Below, in pieces: positions 1 through 9,573 of a stretch of 64,000 bases of DNA. Made by a program: the position numbers and the translations under genes. Position 1 is the stretch's first letter, and every line of letters starts with the position of its first letter. Source of the DNA: Flavobacterium taihuense. Its GTDB lineage: Bacteria; Bacteroidota; Bacteroidia; Flavobacteriales; Flavobacteriaceae. Location: positions 57,141 through 121,140 of the forward strand of contig NZ_JAHWYN010000013.1 in assembly GCF_019351435.1 (NCBI RefSeq), written 5' to 3'. The notes beneath the pieces were generated by a model. That model did no database searches and was not told where the DNA came from. It saw only the letters and a list, made by a program, of their open reading frames with translations.

Positions 1-1188
1 ATCATACAATTCATTCGTTGGTTTTATATATAATGTTGGAGAAACGAATGGATTTCCATCAACAAAATCTTGATAAGTATTTTGTTGTAAATTCCCAACC
101 GCACTCGCATAAAATATCATCAAATCTCCCACCACTTTATAAGAAGCAGTAACCGATGGATAGATATAAAATTTATTTGTGTTATTTTCTTTCCCCATAC
201 TATATACCAAGCCTGCTCCAATATCAATGGTCCAATCATCTCTTTTCATTACAAAACTGGGCACTATTCCCAAGTTTGTAAATCCATACTTAATATCTGC
301 AGTATTGGTTTCTAAATAATTTTTCTTGAAACTACCATCTACATAATCCACAAACACTTTGGTTTTTATGGCTTCGTCCATAACATCAAATTTAAAAGTT
401 GGCGCAAGCAAAAATCGATTCTCGGAAGAACTGAATGCATCCGAAAAATGTATAAGTTGAAGATTCACATCATTTACAATCCCTTCTTCAAAAGCAAGAT
501 TTCCACCAGCCGTAATCGTATTGTACGATTGTTGTGGATTAATACCATTGACTAATGCCATACTCTCTGGAAGCGTTAATGTATTCCCAAAATCGGCTGG
601 CAAACCATACCAATTGTAAATTTGGTTTTGATAACCCAGTTTCACATTCCAAGACATTTCTTGTTCGTTTGACCCATAAATCAAATCAATTTTGGTATCA
701 TAATAAAAGTCGTCCAACGTAATATCTTTTATACCACCCTGAGAAGAATTATGGCGAAACATTCCTCCTATATATTCATTGTTATTCAGATCTTCATTCA
801 CGTACAATTCGGCATTGAAAGCACCGTAATTTCCAATACCAAGAGTTGCATAATTCTTAAACAATCGATCTTGTTTTGCTTTTTCAACACTTTGAGCATT
901 TCCTTTGGAAGGAGAAAAAGTAGACGCAACGGGAAAAGGTAAAATAGAATATTTCACAATCTCTTTTTTTGCATTCTCATCCGTTGTTATTACGGGAACT
1001 TCTTTTATTTTGAAAGCATCAGAAATTGTTGGAGTATACGGCTTCACCACATTTACCACCTCGGTTCCAATATTATCTTTTTTGTCTTGGGCAAAAGAAA
1101 ATTGTGAAAATAGCAAAAGAAAAATCCCCACTCTTCCCGAGAACCTAGATTGTTTATTTACGAATGCTCTTATGTTTTTAATTATCAT
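1..1188 (-). CDS. TonB-dependent-receptor-like outer-membrane barrel protein (3' part missing)
   Basis: The reading frame starts at ATG 1188 and stays open for 396 codons to the left edge, so the C-terminal part is outside the window. A signal peptide is visible (basic start, then GIFLLLFSQFSFAQ, likely cleaved near residue 34). It is followed by TEVVNVVKPYTPTISDAFK and alternating aromatic/polar stretches typical of transmembrane beta strands. No clear plug domain or CarboxypepD repeat is seen in the visible part. Proteins of this kind are encoded beside a very large TPR protein in many Flavobacteriia, as here, with a PhzF gene between them. The ligand is unknown. The family call is from resemblance; the partial state is certain. 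Confidence 0.72.
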   Translation of the reverse strand, partial: MIIKNIRAFVNKQSRFSGRVGIFLLLFSQFSFAQDKKDNIGTEVVNVVKPYTPTISDAFKIKEVPVITTDENAKKEIVKYSILPFPVASTFSPSKGNAQSVEKAKQDRLFKNYATLGIGNYGAFNAELYVNEDLNNNEYIGGMFRHNSSQGGIKDITLDDFYYDTKIDLIYGSNEQEMSWNVKLGYQNQIYNWYGLPADFGNTLTLPESMALVNGINPQQSYNTITAGGNLAFEEGIVNDVNLQLIHFSDAFSSSENRFLLAPTFKFDVMDEAIKTKVFVDYVDGSFKKNYLETNTADIKYGFTNLGIVPSFVMKRDDWTIDIGAGLVYSMGKENNTNKFYIYPSVTASYKVVGDLMIFYASAVGNLQQNTYQDFVDGNPFVSPTLYIKPTNELYD

Positions 1189-1252
1189 CTTTCTTTTTTT
1201 CTATCTACCGTTTTCTGTTCTGACTTCTTTATTCTGTAATCTGTCTTCTCCT

Positions 1253-2116
1253 TTACACTTCCCATTCTCCTTTTGCAATAAATTGCGTTTTGCCACCAAT
1301 TTTTATATCAAAATTATCCCCAGTCAATTCCCCGTCAAAATAGATTTGAGAAGGTCTATTGATGAAATCACCTTGATGGTTAACCATTTTAATTTCTGGC
1401 GAATGATATTTCAAAAGATAGGCCTGCAAGCAAGTACTCGCACTCCCTGTCGCTGCATCTTCGATCAATTGATTATTTTCGATACAAAACATTCTGCTGT
1501 AAAGCTTTCCTTTATCGAAACAATACAAATACAGTGCTCTATGATTTGTTTTACAATGCCATTGCAACCACTCATTCATTTCTCCCAAATCAAAACGTAC
1601 ACTTTCTAAAGCCTTTATACTACTCAAAGGAACAATCACAAACGCACTTCCTGTAGTCACTTCCTGAATGGGCAATTTATCCTCAAAATCGGCACTGGTT
1701 AAATTACTAAAAGACAAAATATCTGACTTTGAAAAAATATCCAAAAAACGAGGTTGTGCCGCCTGCAACCAAACTAAATCTCCCGATTGTTGAATCGGAA
1801 TTTCGCCAATTGGCACCGATAATTTAAAATTTCGAGGATGAGTTTCTACTATTTTATTCATCAAAACCCACGAAGTCCCAATTATAGGATGACCTGCAAA
1901 TTGCATTTCACTAACAGGAGTAAAAATTCGAATTGACGCACTGTTATTTTCAGGTTGAATATTAGTAATAAAAGTACTTTCAGCAAAGTTAATTTCGCGT
2001 GCTATTTTCTGCATCTCTTCTGAACTCAATCCATCGGCATCCAAAAAAACCGCTAGTTGATTTCCGGCATATTTTTTCTCTGCAAAAACATCTACTATAT
2101 AAAAAGGTAATATCAT
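1253..2116 (-). CDS. PhzF family isomerase/epimerase-like protein
   Basis: The 287-residue length and the opening MILPFYIVDVFAEKKYAGNQ are typical of the PhzF family, which has a diaminopimelate-epimerase-like fold of two similar halves. The catalytic glutamate of PhzF corresponds to Glu46 in NFAESTF, and the conserved GHPIIGTSWVL and EDAATGSASTCL segments that line the active-site cleft are present. True phenazine genes are absent, so this is most likely one of the many PhzF paralogues of unknown substrate. The start lies 8 bases after the end of the upstream TPR gene on the minus strand, so the two are probably co-transcribed. Confidence 0.88.
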   Translation of the reverse strand: MILPFYIVDVFAEKKYAGNQLAVFLDADGLSSEEMQKIAREINFAESTFITNIQPENNSASIRIFTPVSEMQFAGHPIIGTSWVLMNKIVETHPRNFKLSVPIGEIPIQQSGDLVWLQAAQPRFLDIFSKSDILSFSNLTSADFEDKLPIQEVTTGSAFVIVPLSSIKALESVRFDLGEMNEWLQWHCKTNHRALYLYCFDKGKLYSRMFCIENNQLIEDAATGSASTCLQAYLLKYHSPEIKMVNHQGDFINRPSQIYFDGELTGDNFDIKIGGKTQFIAKGEWEV

Positions 2117-2124
2117 TTGCTTTT

Positions 2125-5100
2125 CTATTTAGTTATTGATGAATTTGTTTTGGCTTCTTCTGCTTTTATTCTATTCAATTCGGTTTTGGCTTCTTCAACC
2201 ACATCCGAATAATCCGCGAAATTTTCAATTACATTATCTAGTACATAAGTCGCTTGATAACTGTCTTTTAATCCGTAATAATTCTTTGCCATTAGAACCA
2301 ACCCTTTGGCTCCAAAATAGCGGTAACTCGAATAATTTTTAGCTAATTTTTGAATAGCTGTATTCGAAAGCTCAAATTTTCCGTCTTTATTTTTAAAATA
2401 AGCGTCATAATACAAAGCTTCTGCAGCCAATTCGCCTTTGCTTACCGTTAATAATTTTGCGTAAGCAGTCTTAGCTTTGGCTTCGTCTCCAGACTGCATG
2501 GCAGAACGGGCAACGATGATTTGGGCATCACTTTTTACATTTTCCTCCGCTTTTGGATTCGCCAAAACCTTGTCGGCATAAACCACTGAATTTGGATAAT
2601 CCTTTGTTTCATAATAACATTTCATCAAATTCGCTTGCGCAAAAGTCTTATTCTGTGGAAAATCTGCTTCTTTTTCTATACGAACCAAAACCGGAATTCC
2701 TTTGTCACAATTTTTATCTTTCAAAAATATTTGCGCTAATCGAACCAAAGACTGCTCGGTATATTCGCAACGAGGCTGACTTATCACATACTCATAATTA
2801 GGAACCGATTTACTTTCCGAGCCTTCGGCGTAATACAATTGTGCCAATTGAAAATTGGCTTTCAGAATATGAACTCCATTTGAAAATTTGGCGACATAAC
2901 TGCTGTATCCTGAAATAGCCTGTTTGGTGTTATTCAGTTCAAATTGTTTTTCGGCGGCCTCAAAAGTATCGTTATCCAAATCCAAATCAGTAACCGCCAC
3001 AAAATCCAATGTACGAACCCAAGTAGCATATTCATCTACTTTTCCATTGTCAACATAAATTAGTCGAGCGGTTGATACTGCTTCATACGCTTCGGGAGTT
3101 TTAGGATATTCAGAAGCTACTTTTTTAAATTTAGTTATAGCCAAATCATCACGATCCGAATTATAATAAATTAATCCCTGACGTAAAATTGCTCTTGAAG
3201 TATACGAACTGTTTTTAAAACCATTTACTAATTTATCATAGGCTTTTATAGCCAAATCTTGTTTGTTTTCGGCAACATACGTATTTCCTAATTCAAACAA
3301 AACATCGTCTTGGTAATCTGATTTTGGATACAATGTCAAAAACGCATTCAGTTCCTCAATTTTTTTACTGTTTTTGGAAAGAAATCCATAACAAAGCGCT
3401 TTTTGAAAATAAGCATAATCAGCGTCTACACTTTTGGATTCTATTACCTTTATGTAAGCATCCAATGCCGATTGGTATTTAGTTGTTACGAATCTACAGT
3501 CGGCAAGACGTAAATAAGAATCATTCAAGCGAAATTTATCGACTTTATTATTGTCTATCTGACTTTGGAAAGAATTCCCGGCAGAATCATATTCTTTCAA
3601 CTTAAAATTAGCGTAAGCCATATTATAATTGATATTTTTAAACTCAACGGTTTCTTTGGCTTTTGCCAAATCCGAGAACTGCTGATAACTCAATAAAGCG
3701 TCTTTGTAATTTTCTAAATTATAGTCCGATTCTGCTTTCCAAAAAGTGGCACGCGCAGTAATAACAGCATCTTTTTGTTCTTTTGCTGCTTTTTCAAACA
3801 TCGATAAAGACTCAAAATAATTCCCTTCGGTGTATAATTCTAAACCTCTGTAAAAAACTACTTTTTGATAGGCTATTCGGTTTTCAGGAGTTTTGTTTTT
3901 CTCCAATAAAACCAATGCTTCCTTATAATTTTTGGATGAAATATAAGAATCAATCAACAGTTTTTCGATAACATCGTTATTCGGATTCGTTGGATATTTA
4001 TTGATAAAACCCAACAGAATTTCAGGAACACTTTGGTATGAATTCCCAATCTCATAACTCAATTTGGCATAATTAAAGCTGGCATCTTCTTGCAACTTTA
4101 AATTGAAATTCATTTCGGAAGCATTCTTGAAAGCATTCAAAGCCTGTTGTTTTTTTCCTGATTCTAAATAACTTTCTCCCAAATGATAATAGGCGTTCTG
4201 GGCTATAAAATCGTTCCCATCAATAATTTTATTGAATTGCGAAATGGCATTTTCGTAGTCTTTTTGAACATAATAGGCATAACCCAATTGATAGAAATCG
4301 TTGTTACCCCATTTTCCTTTTTTGCCTTTATAACCTACCAAATAAGAAATTGCTTTGTCGTATTGTTTTAAATTAAAATAGCTTTCGCCAATAATTTTAT
4401 TCAATTCAGATTGCTCAGCAGGAGTGGAATTCGGCATAGCTTTGATTCCTAAATCGATAGCTTTTTGAAAATCACCCGATTTGAAACTCATATCCGATTT
4501 GTAATAGGATAATTTCTCAGCATATTTTTCATTTCCTGAAACTTGGTCAAATTGTTTATTGGCTTCTACATAATCATCCGATTCGTAAGCCATAAAACCC
4601 ATATAGTATTTGCTTTGGGTAGCATATTCATCCGAATTGACAACTCGGCTAAAATATTTTTTTGCTTCTTTCAGTTTTTTGGAATCAAAATAAGCATATC
4701 CTTTTTGAAAATTATACTTGTTGCGCTCTCCGTCTTTCAAAACACTTTCATCAACTTTTTCAAACCACTTCATGGCTTCTTTATAATCTCCATGATCAAA
4801 ATAATAATAAGCTACGTCAATAAAAGCCTGATTTTGTTTCCGACTGGCAGGATGTTCCTCCACAAAACGATTGATGAGTTCCTCGGCATTATCCTGATCC
4901 GTACGTATAGCGCAATTAGCAATATAGTAAGCACAATCCGATTGCAACCCCTCTGTTGTAGCAGTTTCTTGAACCTGCTTAAAAATTATTTGAGCCGATG
5001 CATATTGTTTGTCTTCGTATAAAGAAAGTGCCTTATCGAAGTCTTTTGATGAATATGTATTAATAGCAGATTGTTGAGAATAAAGGGACGTTATTTGAAC

Positions 5101-5139
5101 AATAAAAAGAAATAAAAAAAGTCCAGGAAGTTTATGCAT
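2125..5139 (-). CDS. Large tetratricopeptide-repeat protein with signal peptide
   Basis: This 1004-residue protein begins with a cleavable signal (MHKLPGLFLFLFIVQITSLYSQQ). It then consists almost wholly of TPR-like helical pairs, with recurring motifs such as YASAQIIFKQ, DYKEAMKWFEKV, KYYMGFMAYE and YEEA/YKEAL-type helices. It resembles the YbgF/BamD-like TPR scaffolds of the Bacteroidota cell envelope and is probably periplasmic. Its neighbour downstream on the same strand, past a PhzF gene, is a TonB-receptor-like barrel. This pairing recurs in Flavobacteriia and suggests joint work at the outer membrane, though no function is proven. A TATATTTG promoter element lies about 21 bases upstream of the start. 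Confidence 0.85.
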   Translation of the reverse strand: MHKLPGLFLFLFIVQITSLYSQQSAINTYSSKDFDKALSLYEDKQYASAQIIFKQVQETATTEGLQSDCAYYIANCAIRTDQDNAEELINRFVEEHPASRKQNQAFIDVAYYYFDHGDYKEAMKWFEKVDESVLKDGERNKYNFQKGYAYFDSKKLKEAKKYFSRVVNSDEYATQSKYYMGFMAYESDDYVEANKQFDQVSGNEKYAEKLSYYKSDMSFKSGDFQKAIDLGIKAMPNSTPAEQSELNKIIGESYFNLKQYDKAISYLVGYKGKKGKWGNNDFYQLGYAYYVQKDYENAISQFNKIIDGNDFIAQNAYYHLGESYLESGKKQQALNAFKNASEMNFNLKLQEDASFNYAKLSYEIGNSYQSVPEILLGFINKYPTNPNNDVIEKLLIDSYISSKNYKEALVLLEKNKTPENRIAYQKVVFYRGLELYTEGNYFESLSMFEKAAKEQKDAVITARATFWKAESDYNLENYKDALLSYQQFSDLAKAKETVEFKNINYNMAYANFKLKEYDSAGNSFQSQIDNNKVDKFRLNDSYLRLADCRFVTTKYQSALDAYIKVIESKSVDADYAYFQKALCYGFLSKNSKKIEELNAFLTLYPKSDYQDDVLFELGNTYVAENKQDLAIKAYDKLVNGFKNSSYTSRAILRQGLIYYNSDRDDLAITKFKKVASEYPKTPEAYEAVSTARLIYVDNGKVDEYATWVRTLDFVAVTDLDLDNDTFEAAEKQFELNNTKQAISGYSSYVAKFSNGVHILKANFQLAQLYYAEGSESKSVPNYEYVISQPRCEYTEQSLVRLAQIFLKDKNCDKGIPVLVRIEKEADFPQNKTFAQANLMKCYYETKDYPNSVVYADKVLANPKAEENVKSDAQIIVARSAMQSGDEAKAKTAYAKLLTVSKGELAAEALYYDAYFKNKDGKFELSNTAIQKLAKNYSSYRYFGAKGLVLMAKNYYGLKDSYQATYVLDNVIENFADYSDVVEEAKTELNRIKAEEAKTNSSITK

Positions 5140-5159
5140 TGTTGTTTTTATTTAATGTT

Positions 5160-5167
5160 CAAATATA
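5160..5167 (-). promoter_or_regulatory. Promoter -7 element for the TPR gene
   Basis: On the minus strand this reads TATATTTG, an exact match to the TAnnTTTG -7 element of Bacteroidota housekeeping promoters. Transcription would begin about 7 bases downstream, leaving a leader of roughly 15 bases before ATG 5139. Confidence 0.6.
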
Positions 5168-5300
5168 TTTAATCTGTTTCTATAACGAAAGGCTGGTTGC
5201 TTTTATTATGAATTATTTTTAAATCAGACTACTCACCTCTGCCTCTCCTCCAAAGGAAAAGGAAACTTGAATTGTTATTTGGAATTTAATTTTTGCGTTT

Positions 5301-5308
5301 TACTTTTG
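5301..5308 (+). promoter_or_regulatory. Promoter -7 element for the ftsE-like gene
   Basis: TACTTTTG matches TAnnTTTG and lies 48 bases upstream of ATG 5356. No other promoter-like element is seen between the divergent TPR gene and this one. Confidence 0.5.
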
Positions 5309-5355
5309 TATTTGGATTTTATCTTTTTACTTTTACCCAATAAACATATTCTATC

Positions 5356-6039
5356 ATGTCACAATCTGTACTGTCTTTAAAAAACGTAAACATATACCAA
5401 GAAGGGAAAATCATTTTGTCTGATGTTAATTTAGAAGTCAATCACGGCGAATTTATATACATCATTGGAAAAACGGGTTCCGGTAAAAGTAGTTTATTAA
5501 AAACGTTATATGCAGATTTGCCCTTAACAGAAGGCGAAGGCAAAATTGTAGAATTTGATTTGGCTACCTTAAAAGAAGATGACATTCCATTTTTGAGAAG
5601 AAAAATCGGAATTGTTTTTCAAGATTTTAAATTACTCCCAGATCGTTCTGTAAAAGACAATATGCTTTTTGTTCTAAAAGCAACCGGCTGGACGGATAAA
5701 GAAGAGATGGATGCCAAAATTGACGAGGTACTTTCTAAAGTAAACATGAAAGACTTTGCAACCAAAATGCCTCATCAACTTTCTGGAGGAGAACAACAAC
5801 GAATTGCTATAGCAAGAGCATTGTTGAATGATCCGGAATTTATCCTAGCCGACGAACCAACAGGAAATCTTGATCCACAAACCAGCATTGAAGTTCTTGA
5901 AGTTTTAAGAAAAATCAATGCTAATGGAAAAACAGTCATTATGGCTACTCACGATTATGCCTTGCTCATGAAGTATCCTTACAAAACATTAAAATGTGAA
6001 GACGCTACCATTTTTGAAGTGGTACAAAGAACGGTGTAA
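5356..6039 (+). CDS. ftsE: FtsE-like ABC transporter ATP-binding protein
   Basis: This 227-residue ATPase carries Walker [10 protein letters not shown] (about residue 38), the signature [15 protein letters not shown], Walker [14 protein letters not shown] and a switch His in MATHDYALL. The [12 protein letters not shown] stretch after the Q-loop and the overall length fit FtsE, the cytoplasmic ATPase of the FtsEX complex that controls cell-wall hydrolases at division. No ftsX gene is adjacent, as is usual in Bacteroidota, where ftsX is often elsewhere. The stop codon overlaps the ATG of the following glycosyltransferase (TAATG), implying translational coupling. A LolD-like role is the main alternative. 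Confidence 0.78.
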   Translation: MSQSVLSLKNVNIYQEGKIILSDVNLEVNHGEFIYIIGKTGSGKSSLLKTLYADLPLTEGEGKIVEFDLATLKEDDIPFLRRKIGIVFQDFKLLPDRSVKDNMLFVLKATGWTDKEEMDAKIDEVLSKVNMKDFATKMPHQLSGGEQQRIAIARALLNDPEFILADEPTGNLDPQTSIEVLEVLRKINANGKTVIMATHDYALLMKYPYKTLKCEDATIFEVVQRTV

Positions 6040-6926
6040 TGTTATCAATTCTTATCCCTGAATACAATTACAATACATTTCCACTAGTTTCAGAATTACA
6101 TAAGCAGTGCTTAAATTGTGGAATTCAGTTTGAAATTTTATGTCAGGATGATGCTTCAGGCTCAAATTGGAATACCGAAAACCAAAAAATAAACGCTTTA
6201 AATAACTGTTCCTTTTTTATTAATAATTCCAACCTAGGAAGAGGAGAGAACATCAACTCATTAGTAAAAAAATCAAAATTAGACAGGTTGCTCATCATGG
6301 ATTGCGACACTTTTCCAACCCAAAATAATTTTATACAAAAATATTGCGAAGTCATTCCGAATACATCAGTCGTATTTGGAGGTATTCAATACAAAAAAGA
6401 AATACCTTGCAAAGAGGAGCTTTTACGCTGGGTTTACGGAAATAAAAGAGAATCTATCTCTGTTCACTACAGGAATGAAAACCCAAATTTAAGGGCATTA
6501 ACTTCCAATTTGTTGATCAAAAAAGAAATTTTAGAACAAAACCCTTTTGATGCAACCATTACAAAATATGGCTATGAAGATTTGTGTTTTCTCTCGGTAT
6601 TAAAAACAAAAAGCATTAAGGTTTCTCATATTGATAATCCAACCTATCACTTGAATTTAGAGACTTCGGTTGTTTTTTTAGACAAAACAAGAACAGCTAT
6701 TGAAAACCTAGTTAACATTATCAATTCAGGCAAATTCCCAAATATTGAGAGCAAAATCAATTCGGTTTATATTATTTTAAAAAAGTTAAGACTCGTTGCA
6801 ATAACTACTTTCATCTTCAAAAAAACTGAATCAACGATAATTGCCAATTTATTTTCTAAAAATCCGTCCCTTTTTCTATTTGACCTTTATAAATTGGGCT
6901 ATTATTGCAGTATTCAATCCAAATAA
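6039..6926 (+). CDS. Glycosyltransferase family 2
   Basis: The 295-residue protein has the GT-A start [11 protein letters not shown], a nucleotide-binding QDDAS around residue 39, and the metal-binding LLIMDCDTFP motif near residue 92. YGYEDLCFLSVL near residue 180 corresponds to the acceptor-site ED motif. The C-terminal third is more divergent and has no predicted membrane span. It is expected to add a sugar in surface-polysaccharide assembly at the cytoplasmic face. The gene starts within the stop codon of the ftsE-like gene, and its stop is 3 bases from the stop of the convergent GT4 gene. Donor and acceptor are unknown. Confidence 0.82.
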   Translation: MLSILIPEYNYNTFPLVSELHKQCLNCGIQFEILCQDDASGSNWNTENQKINALNNCSFFINNSNLGRGENINSLVKKSKLDRLLIMDCDTFPTQNNFIQKYCEVIPNTSVVFGGIQYKKEIPCKEELLRWVYGNKRESISVHYRNENPNLRALTSNLLIKKEILEQNPFDATITKYGYEDLCFLSVLKTKSIKVSHIDNPTYHLNLETSVVFLDKTRTAIENLVNIINSGKFPNIESKINSVYIILKKLRLVAITTFIFKKTESTIIANLFSKNPSLFLFDLYKLGYYCSIQSK

Positions 6927-6929
6927 TTA

Positions 6930-8021
6930 TTACTTCACCAAACTTTCAAAAAGTGATTTCCATTGTTGCATTATGCTTTCAAAATCATAATTCTTTACAC
7001 TCTCTTTCGCCTTTTTACCCATTTGCATTCTCAAATTTTCATCTTCAATAAGCAATTTCAGTTTTTGAACGAATGAATCTACATTTCCATCTTCAATCAA
7101 AAAACCATTCTCCTCTTCATTGATAATGGCTCTCGGACCAGTTGGACAATCATAGGCAATACAAGGCAAACCAGAAGCCATTGCTTCAAGCAACACCATA
7201 GGAAATCCCTCGGAACGTGAAGTCATAACAAATAGCGCTGAAAACAAGTATTTTTCTGAAATATTTTTTACAGGTTCATTTAAAGTCACATTGAATTCCA
7301 TTCCCAACTCTAGAACTACAGATCTTAAATGCGCTACCGAATCTCCATAAATTTCCAAAACCCAATCGGGGTGTTTCACGATCACTTGCTGCCAAATAAT
7401 CAGTAATCTATCTAATCCTTTTTCATAAGAATTTCGGGCAACTGCAATTACTTTTTTAGATTGTAAATCTGACCTATTTTCGCTTTGTATCCACGATGGA
7501 TTTGAAATTACCAAACCGTTGTTCACATTCCATTCTTTCAAACTTTCATCGGACAACGCTACTACTTTTGAAAATTTATTGGCACCAAAATCTTTGAATT
7601 TATATTTAAAGGAGCGTTTAAATTTTGAAATAAAATTCGAATTTAAACGACTTTCTTCAATATACTTTGAGCCATGACATTCAAAAACAATAGGAACTGC
7701 ATCAGAAAAAATAAATGGAATCGTAAAGGCTTTCAGACCATTATCACAAACCATAATAACATCCGGTTGAATGATTTGTATTTTACTTTTTAAAGATTTC
7801 CGAAAAGAATTAAAGAAATTAAAAATCGTTCCCTCCAGCATCATATCATGAAAAATAATCTTTTCATGGAAAGAATAGAATAATGGAAAGTTCCCATGAT
7901 TTTGGGTAAGAATATGAAGTTCATAACCAAAATTCTCGATAAGGTAATTCAGTTTTAAAGACAAAACTCTGGCGACTCCACCTTCATTATTTAGTTTAGG
8001 AACTATATAAAGCAACTTCAT
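6930..8021 (-). CDS. Glycosyltransferase family 4 (GT-B)
   Basis: The 363 residues show the GT-B layout of family 4: an N-terminal domain starting MKLLYIVPKLNNEGGVARVL, and a C-terminal domain with VIAVARNSYEKGLDRLL and LFVMTSRSEGFPMVLLEAMASG. The latter contains the EX7E motif that binds the sugar nucleotide. It probably transfers a sugar from an NDP donor during surface-glycan synthesis. The start overlaps the stop of the upstream ketoisomerase gene by 4 bases (ATGA-type), so it is translationally coupled in a three-gene minus-strand operon. Confidence 0.87.
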   Translation of the reverse strand: MKLLYIVPKLNNEGGVARVLSLKLNYLIENFGYELHILTQNHGNFPLFYSFHEKIIFHDMMLEGTIFNFFNSFRKSLKSKIQIIQPDVIMVCDNGLKAFTIPFIFSDAVPIVFECHGSKYIEESRLNSNFISKFKRSFKYKFKDFGANKFSKVVALSDESLKEWNVNNGLVISNPSWIQSENRSDLQSKKVIAVARNSYEKGLDRLLIIWQQVIVKHPDWVLEIYGDSVAHLRSVVLELGMEFNVTLNEPVKNISEKYLFSALFVMTSRSEGFPMVLLEAMASGLPCIAYDCPTGPRAIINEEENGFLIEDGNVDSFVQKLKLLIEDENLRMQMGKKAKESVKNYDFESIMQQWKSLFESLVK

Positions 8022-8422
8022 TTTTTGGAAATCAAGAATTCATCAAAGTCTCTTATATAATCCTCTTCCAAAAAATCATCCGAAGCCAAAACCAAACACA
8101 CAGCACCCGAAGAAAAATTTTCAAGTTCACGCCAAATCCCTGTTGGAATCAATAGGCCAATACTTGGTTTATTCATCAAATAACGCTTCTTTTCAATTCC
8201 GTCATTTACCGTTACTTCAAAACTTCCGCTTAAAGCAATTAGAACTTCCTGTTGATTGATATGAGCGTGGCCTCCCCTAAAAGCATTACTTGGCACATCA
8301 AAAAGATAATAAACCCGCTTGAATTCAAAGGGCAAAAAATCACTTTGAATGATTCCTAAATTCCCTCTTACATCTTCAACAACAGGTATTTTTAATAATT
8401 GAATCGCGTTTACTGTTTCCAT
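8018..8422 (-). CDS. WxcM-like/FdtA family sugar 3,4-ketoisomerase
   Basis: This 134-residue single cupin domain has the family's RGGHAHINQQEVLIALSG segment near residue 47, with the catalytic His pair, and the PTGIWRELENFSSGAVCLVLAS segment near residue 100 (each part of the conserved cupin barrel). FdtA, QdtA and related enzymes convert dTDP-4-keto-6-deoxyglucose to the 3-keto isomer, which a DegT aminotransferase then aminates. Such an aminotransferase is encoded at 12743-13822, supporting a dTDP-3-amino-3,6-dideoxyhexose pathway. The exact product (Fuc3N or Qui3N type) cannot be read from sequence. It lies 1 base from the upstream GT4 gene. Confidence 0.85.
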   Translation of the reverse strand: METVNAIQLLKIPVVEDVRGNLGIIQSDFLPFEFKRVYYLFDVPSNAFRGGHAHINQQEVLIALSGSFEVTVNDGIEKKRYLMNKPSIGLLIPTGIWRELENFSSGAVCLVLASDDFLEEDYIRDFDEFLISKK

Positions 8423-8423
8423 T

Positions 8424-9527
8424 TTAAATTGTGTTAATTTGCATTAAATCCAACCATTGTTTTCCTATTGTATCCAACAAAAATGGAGTAATACTTTCTT
8501 TTGCATTTTGCTTGCAATATTGATACACTTTTTCATCTTCAACCAATTCATTCATAGCTTCGGTAAGTTTTTCTATATTCTGATCTTCAACCAGAATTCC
8601 ATTTTTTAAATTACTGATAGTTTCTCTTGGGCCACTAAGACAATCGAATGAAACTACTGGTGTACCACAAGCCAATGACTCTAAAATAACATTTGGCATT
8701 CCTTCATTTTTACTACTCAAAACTAAAAACTGAGCATTTTTTAGATATTTAAAAGGATTATTTTGATACCCTAAAAAGTGAACAAAATCGTTTACATTAG
8801 ATCCTTTTGCTACTTTTTTCAATTCTTTGCTATCTCCTTCTCCAACTATTACAAGATGAATTTGTTTGTCCTTTAAAACAGAATTGGCATAACTCAAAAT
8901 CAATTTATCAAACTGTTTTATATTGTTTTCATATTGTCCAATTGCAATTATGTATTCAAAATTAATAGCAATCGGTTCATCACACTTTTCATAAATCTCC
9001 TCCAAATTAACCGGATTTGAGATCGTAATTAAATTCTTTAATTGATGTTTTTTCACAATTAAATCATGCATTTGATTGGTTAGCGTCACATTAGCAAAAC
9101 AATGATTATACATTAATCGCGTTAACCATGAATTATTAGGCATATAATGATCAATCAAAAAACTGTGAACTGTAAAAATTGTTTTAGCATTATAAATAAA
9201 TCTAGCCAAAACCAATTCCTGTATGACTTTGGTTCGAAATCGGAAATCAATTATAAAATCAAAATCATTTTCTTTAAGATACTTTCTCAACGAATCCAAT
9301 CGTTTCATTTTATTGAATAAGCCATTACTTTTATTCTTCAACAAACCCAAATTGACCAATTTCCCAGAATACGGATATGAAACTTCATCCAAAACAATGA
9401 TAATATGAACATCAATATTATTTTTAGCAAAGAAAACAGACAAATTCGCCATCACTTTATCACTACCCCCTCCACTTAATCGATAACCGATTAATGCAAT
9501 TTTATATTTTTTGTGAGGCAATATCAT
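8424..9527 (-). CDS. Glycosyltransferase family 4 (GT-B)
   Basis: The 367-residue protein starts KIALIGYRLSGGGSDKVMAN, the N-terminal glycine-rich loop of GT4 enzymes. It carries IIAIGQYENNIKQFDKLI and FLVLSSKNEGMPNVILESLA with the EX7E donor-binding motif, followed by GTPVVSFDCLSGPRE. It is the first gene of a three-gene minus-strand operon with the ketoisomerase and a second GT4. Synthesis of a repeating surface glycan is the likely role; the sugar specificity is not predictable. Confidence 0.87.
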   Translation of the reverse strand: MILPHKKYKIALIGYRLSGGGSDKVMANLSVFFAKNNIDVHIIIVLDEVSYPYSGKLVNLGLLKNKSNGLFNKMKRLDSLRKYLKENDFDFIIDFRFRTKVIQELVLARFIYNAKTIFTVHSFLIDHYMPNNSWLTRLMYNHCFANVTLTNQMHDLIVKKHQLKNLITISNPVNLEEIYEKCDEPIAINFEYIIAIGQYENNIKQFDKLILSYANSVLKDKQIHLVIVGEGDSKELKKVAKGSNVNDFVHFLGYQNNPFKYLKNAQFLVLSSKNEGMPNVILESLACGTPVVSFDCLSGPRETISNLKNGILVEDQNIEKLTEAMNELVEDEKVYQYCKQNAKESITPFLLDTIGKQWLDLMQINTI

Positions 9528-9549
9528 TTTCGTTTTGTTATTTTCGTCT

Positions 9550-9557
9550 CAAATATA
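9550..9557 (-). promoter_or_regulatory. Promoter -7 element for the GT4/ketoisomerase operon
   Basis: On the minus strand this reads TATATTTG, a full TAnnTTTG match 23 bases upstream of ATG 9527. It sits in the 46-base gap between this operon and the divergent GT2 gene. Confidence 0.6.
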
Positions 9558-9573
9558 ACTATTTTAAAAAATA

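Noticed and set aside
905..1609. A 234-codon plus-strand open frame
   Set aside because: It lies opposite the receptor-like gene start and the PhzF gene, both of which have clear family motifs on the minus strand. Its translation has no recognisable feature.
1253..2116. Phenazine biosynthesis
   Set aside because: The gene is PhzF-like, but no other phz gene is nearby and PhzF paralogues are common in non-producers.
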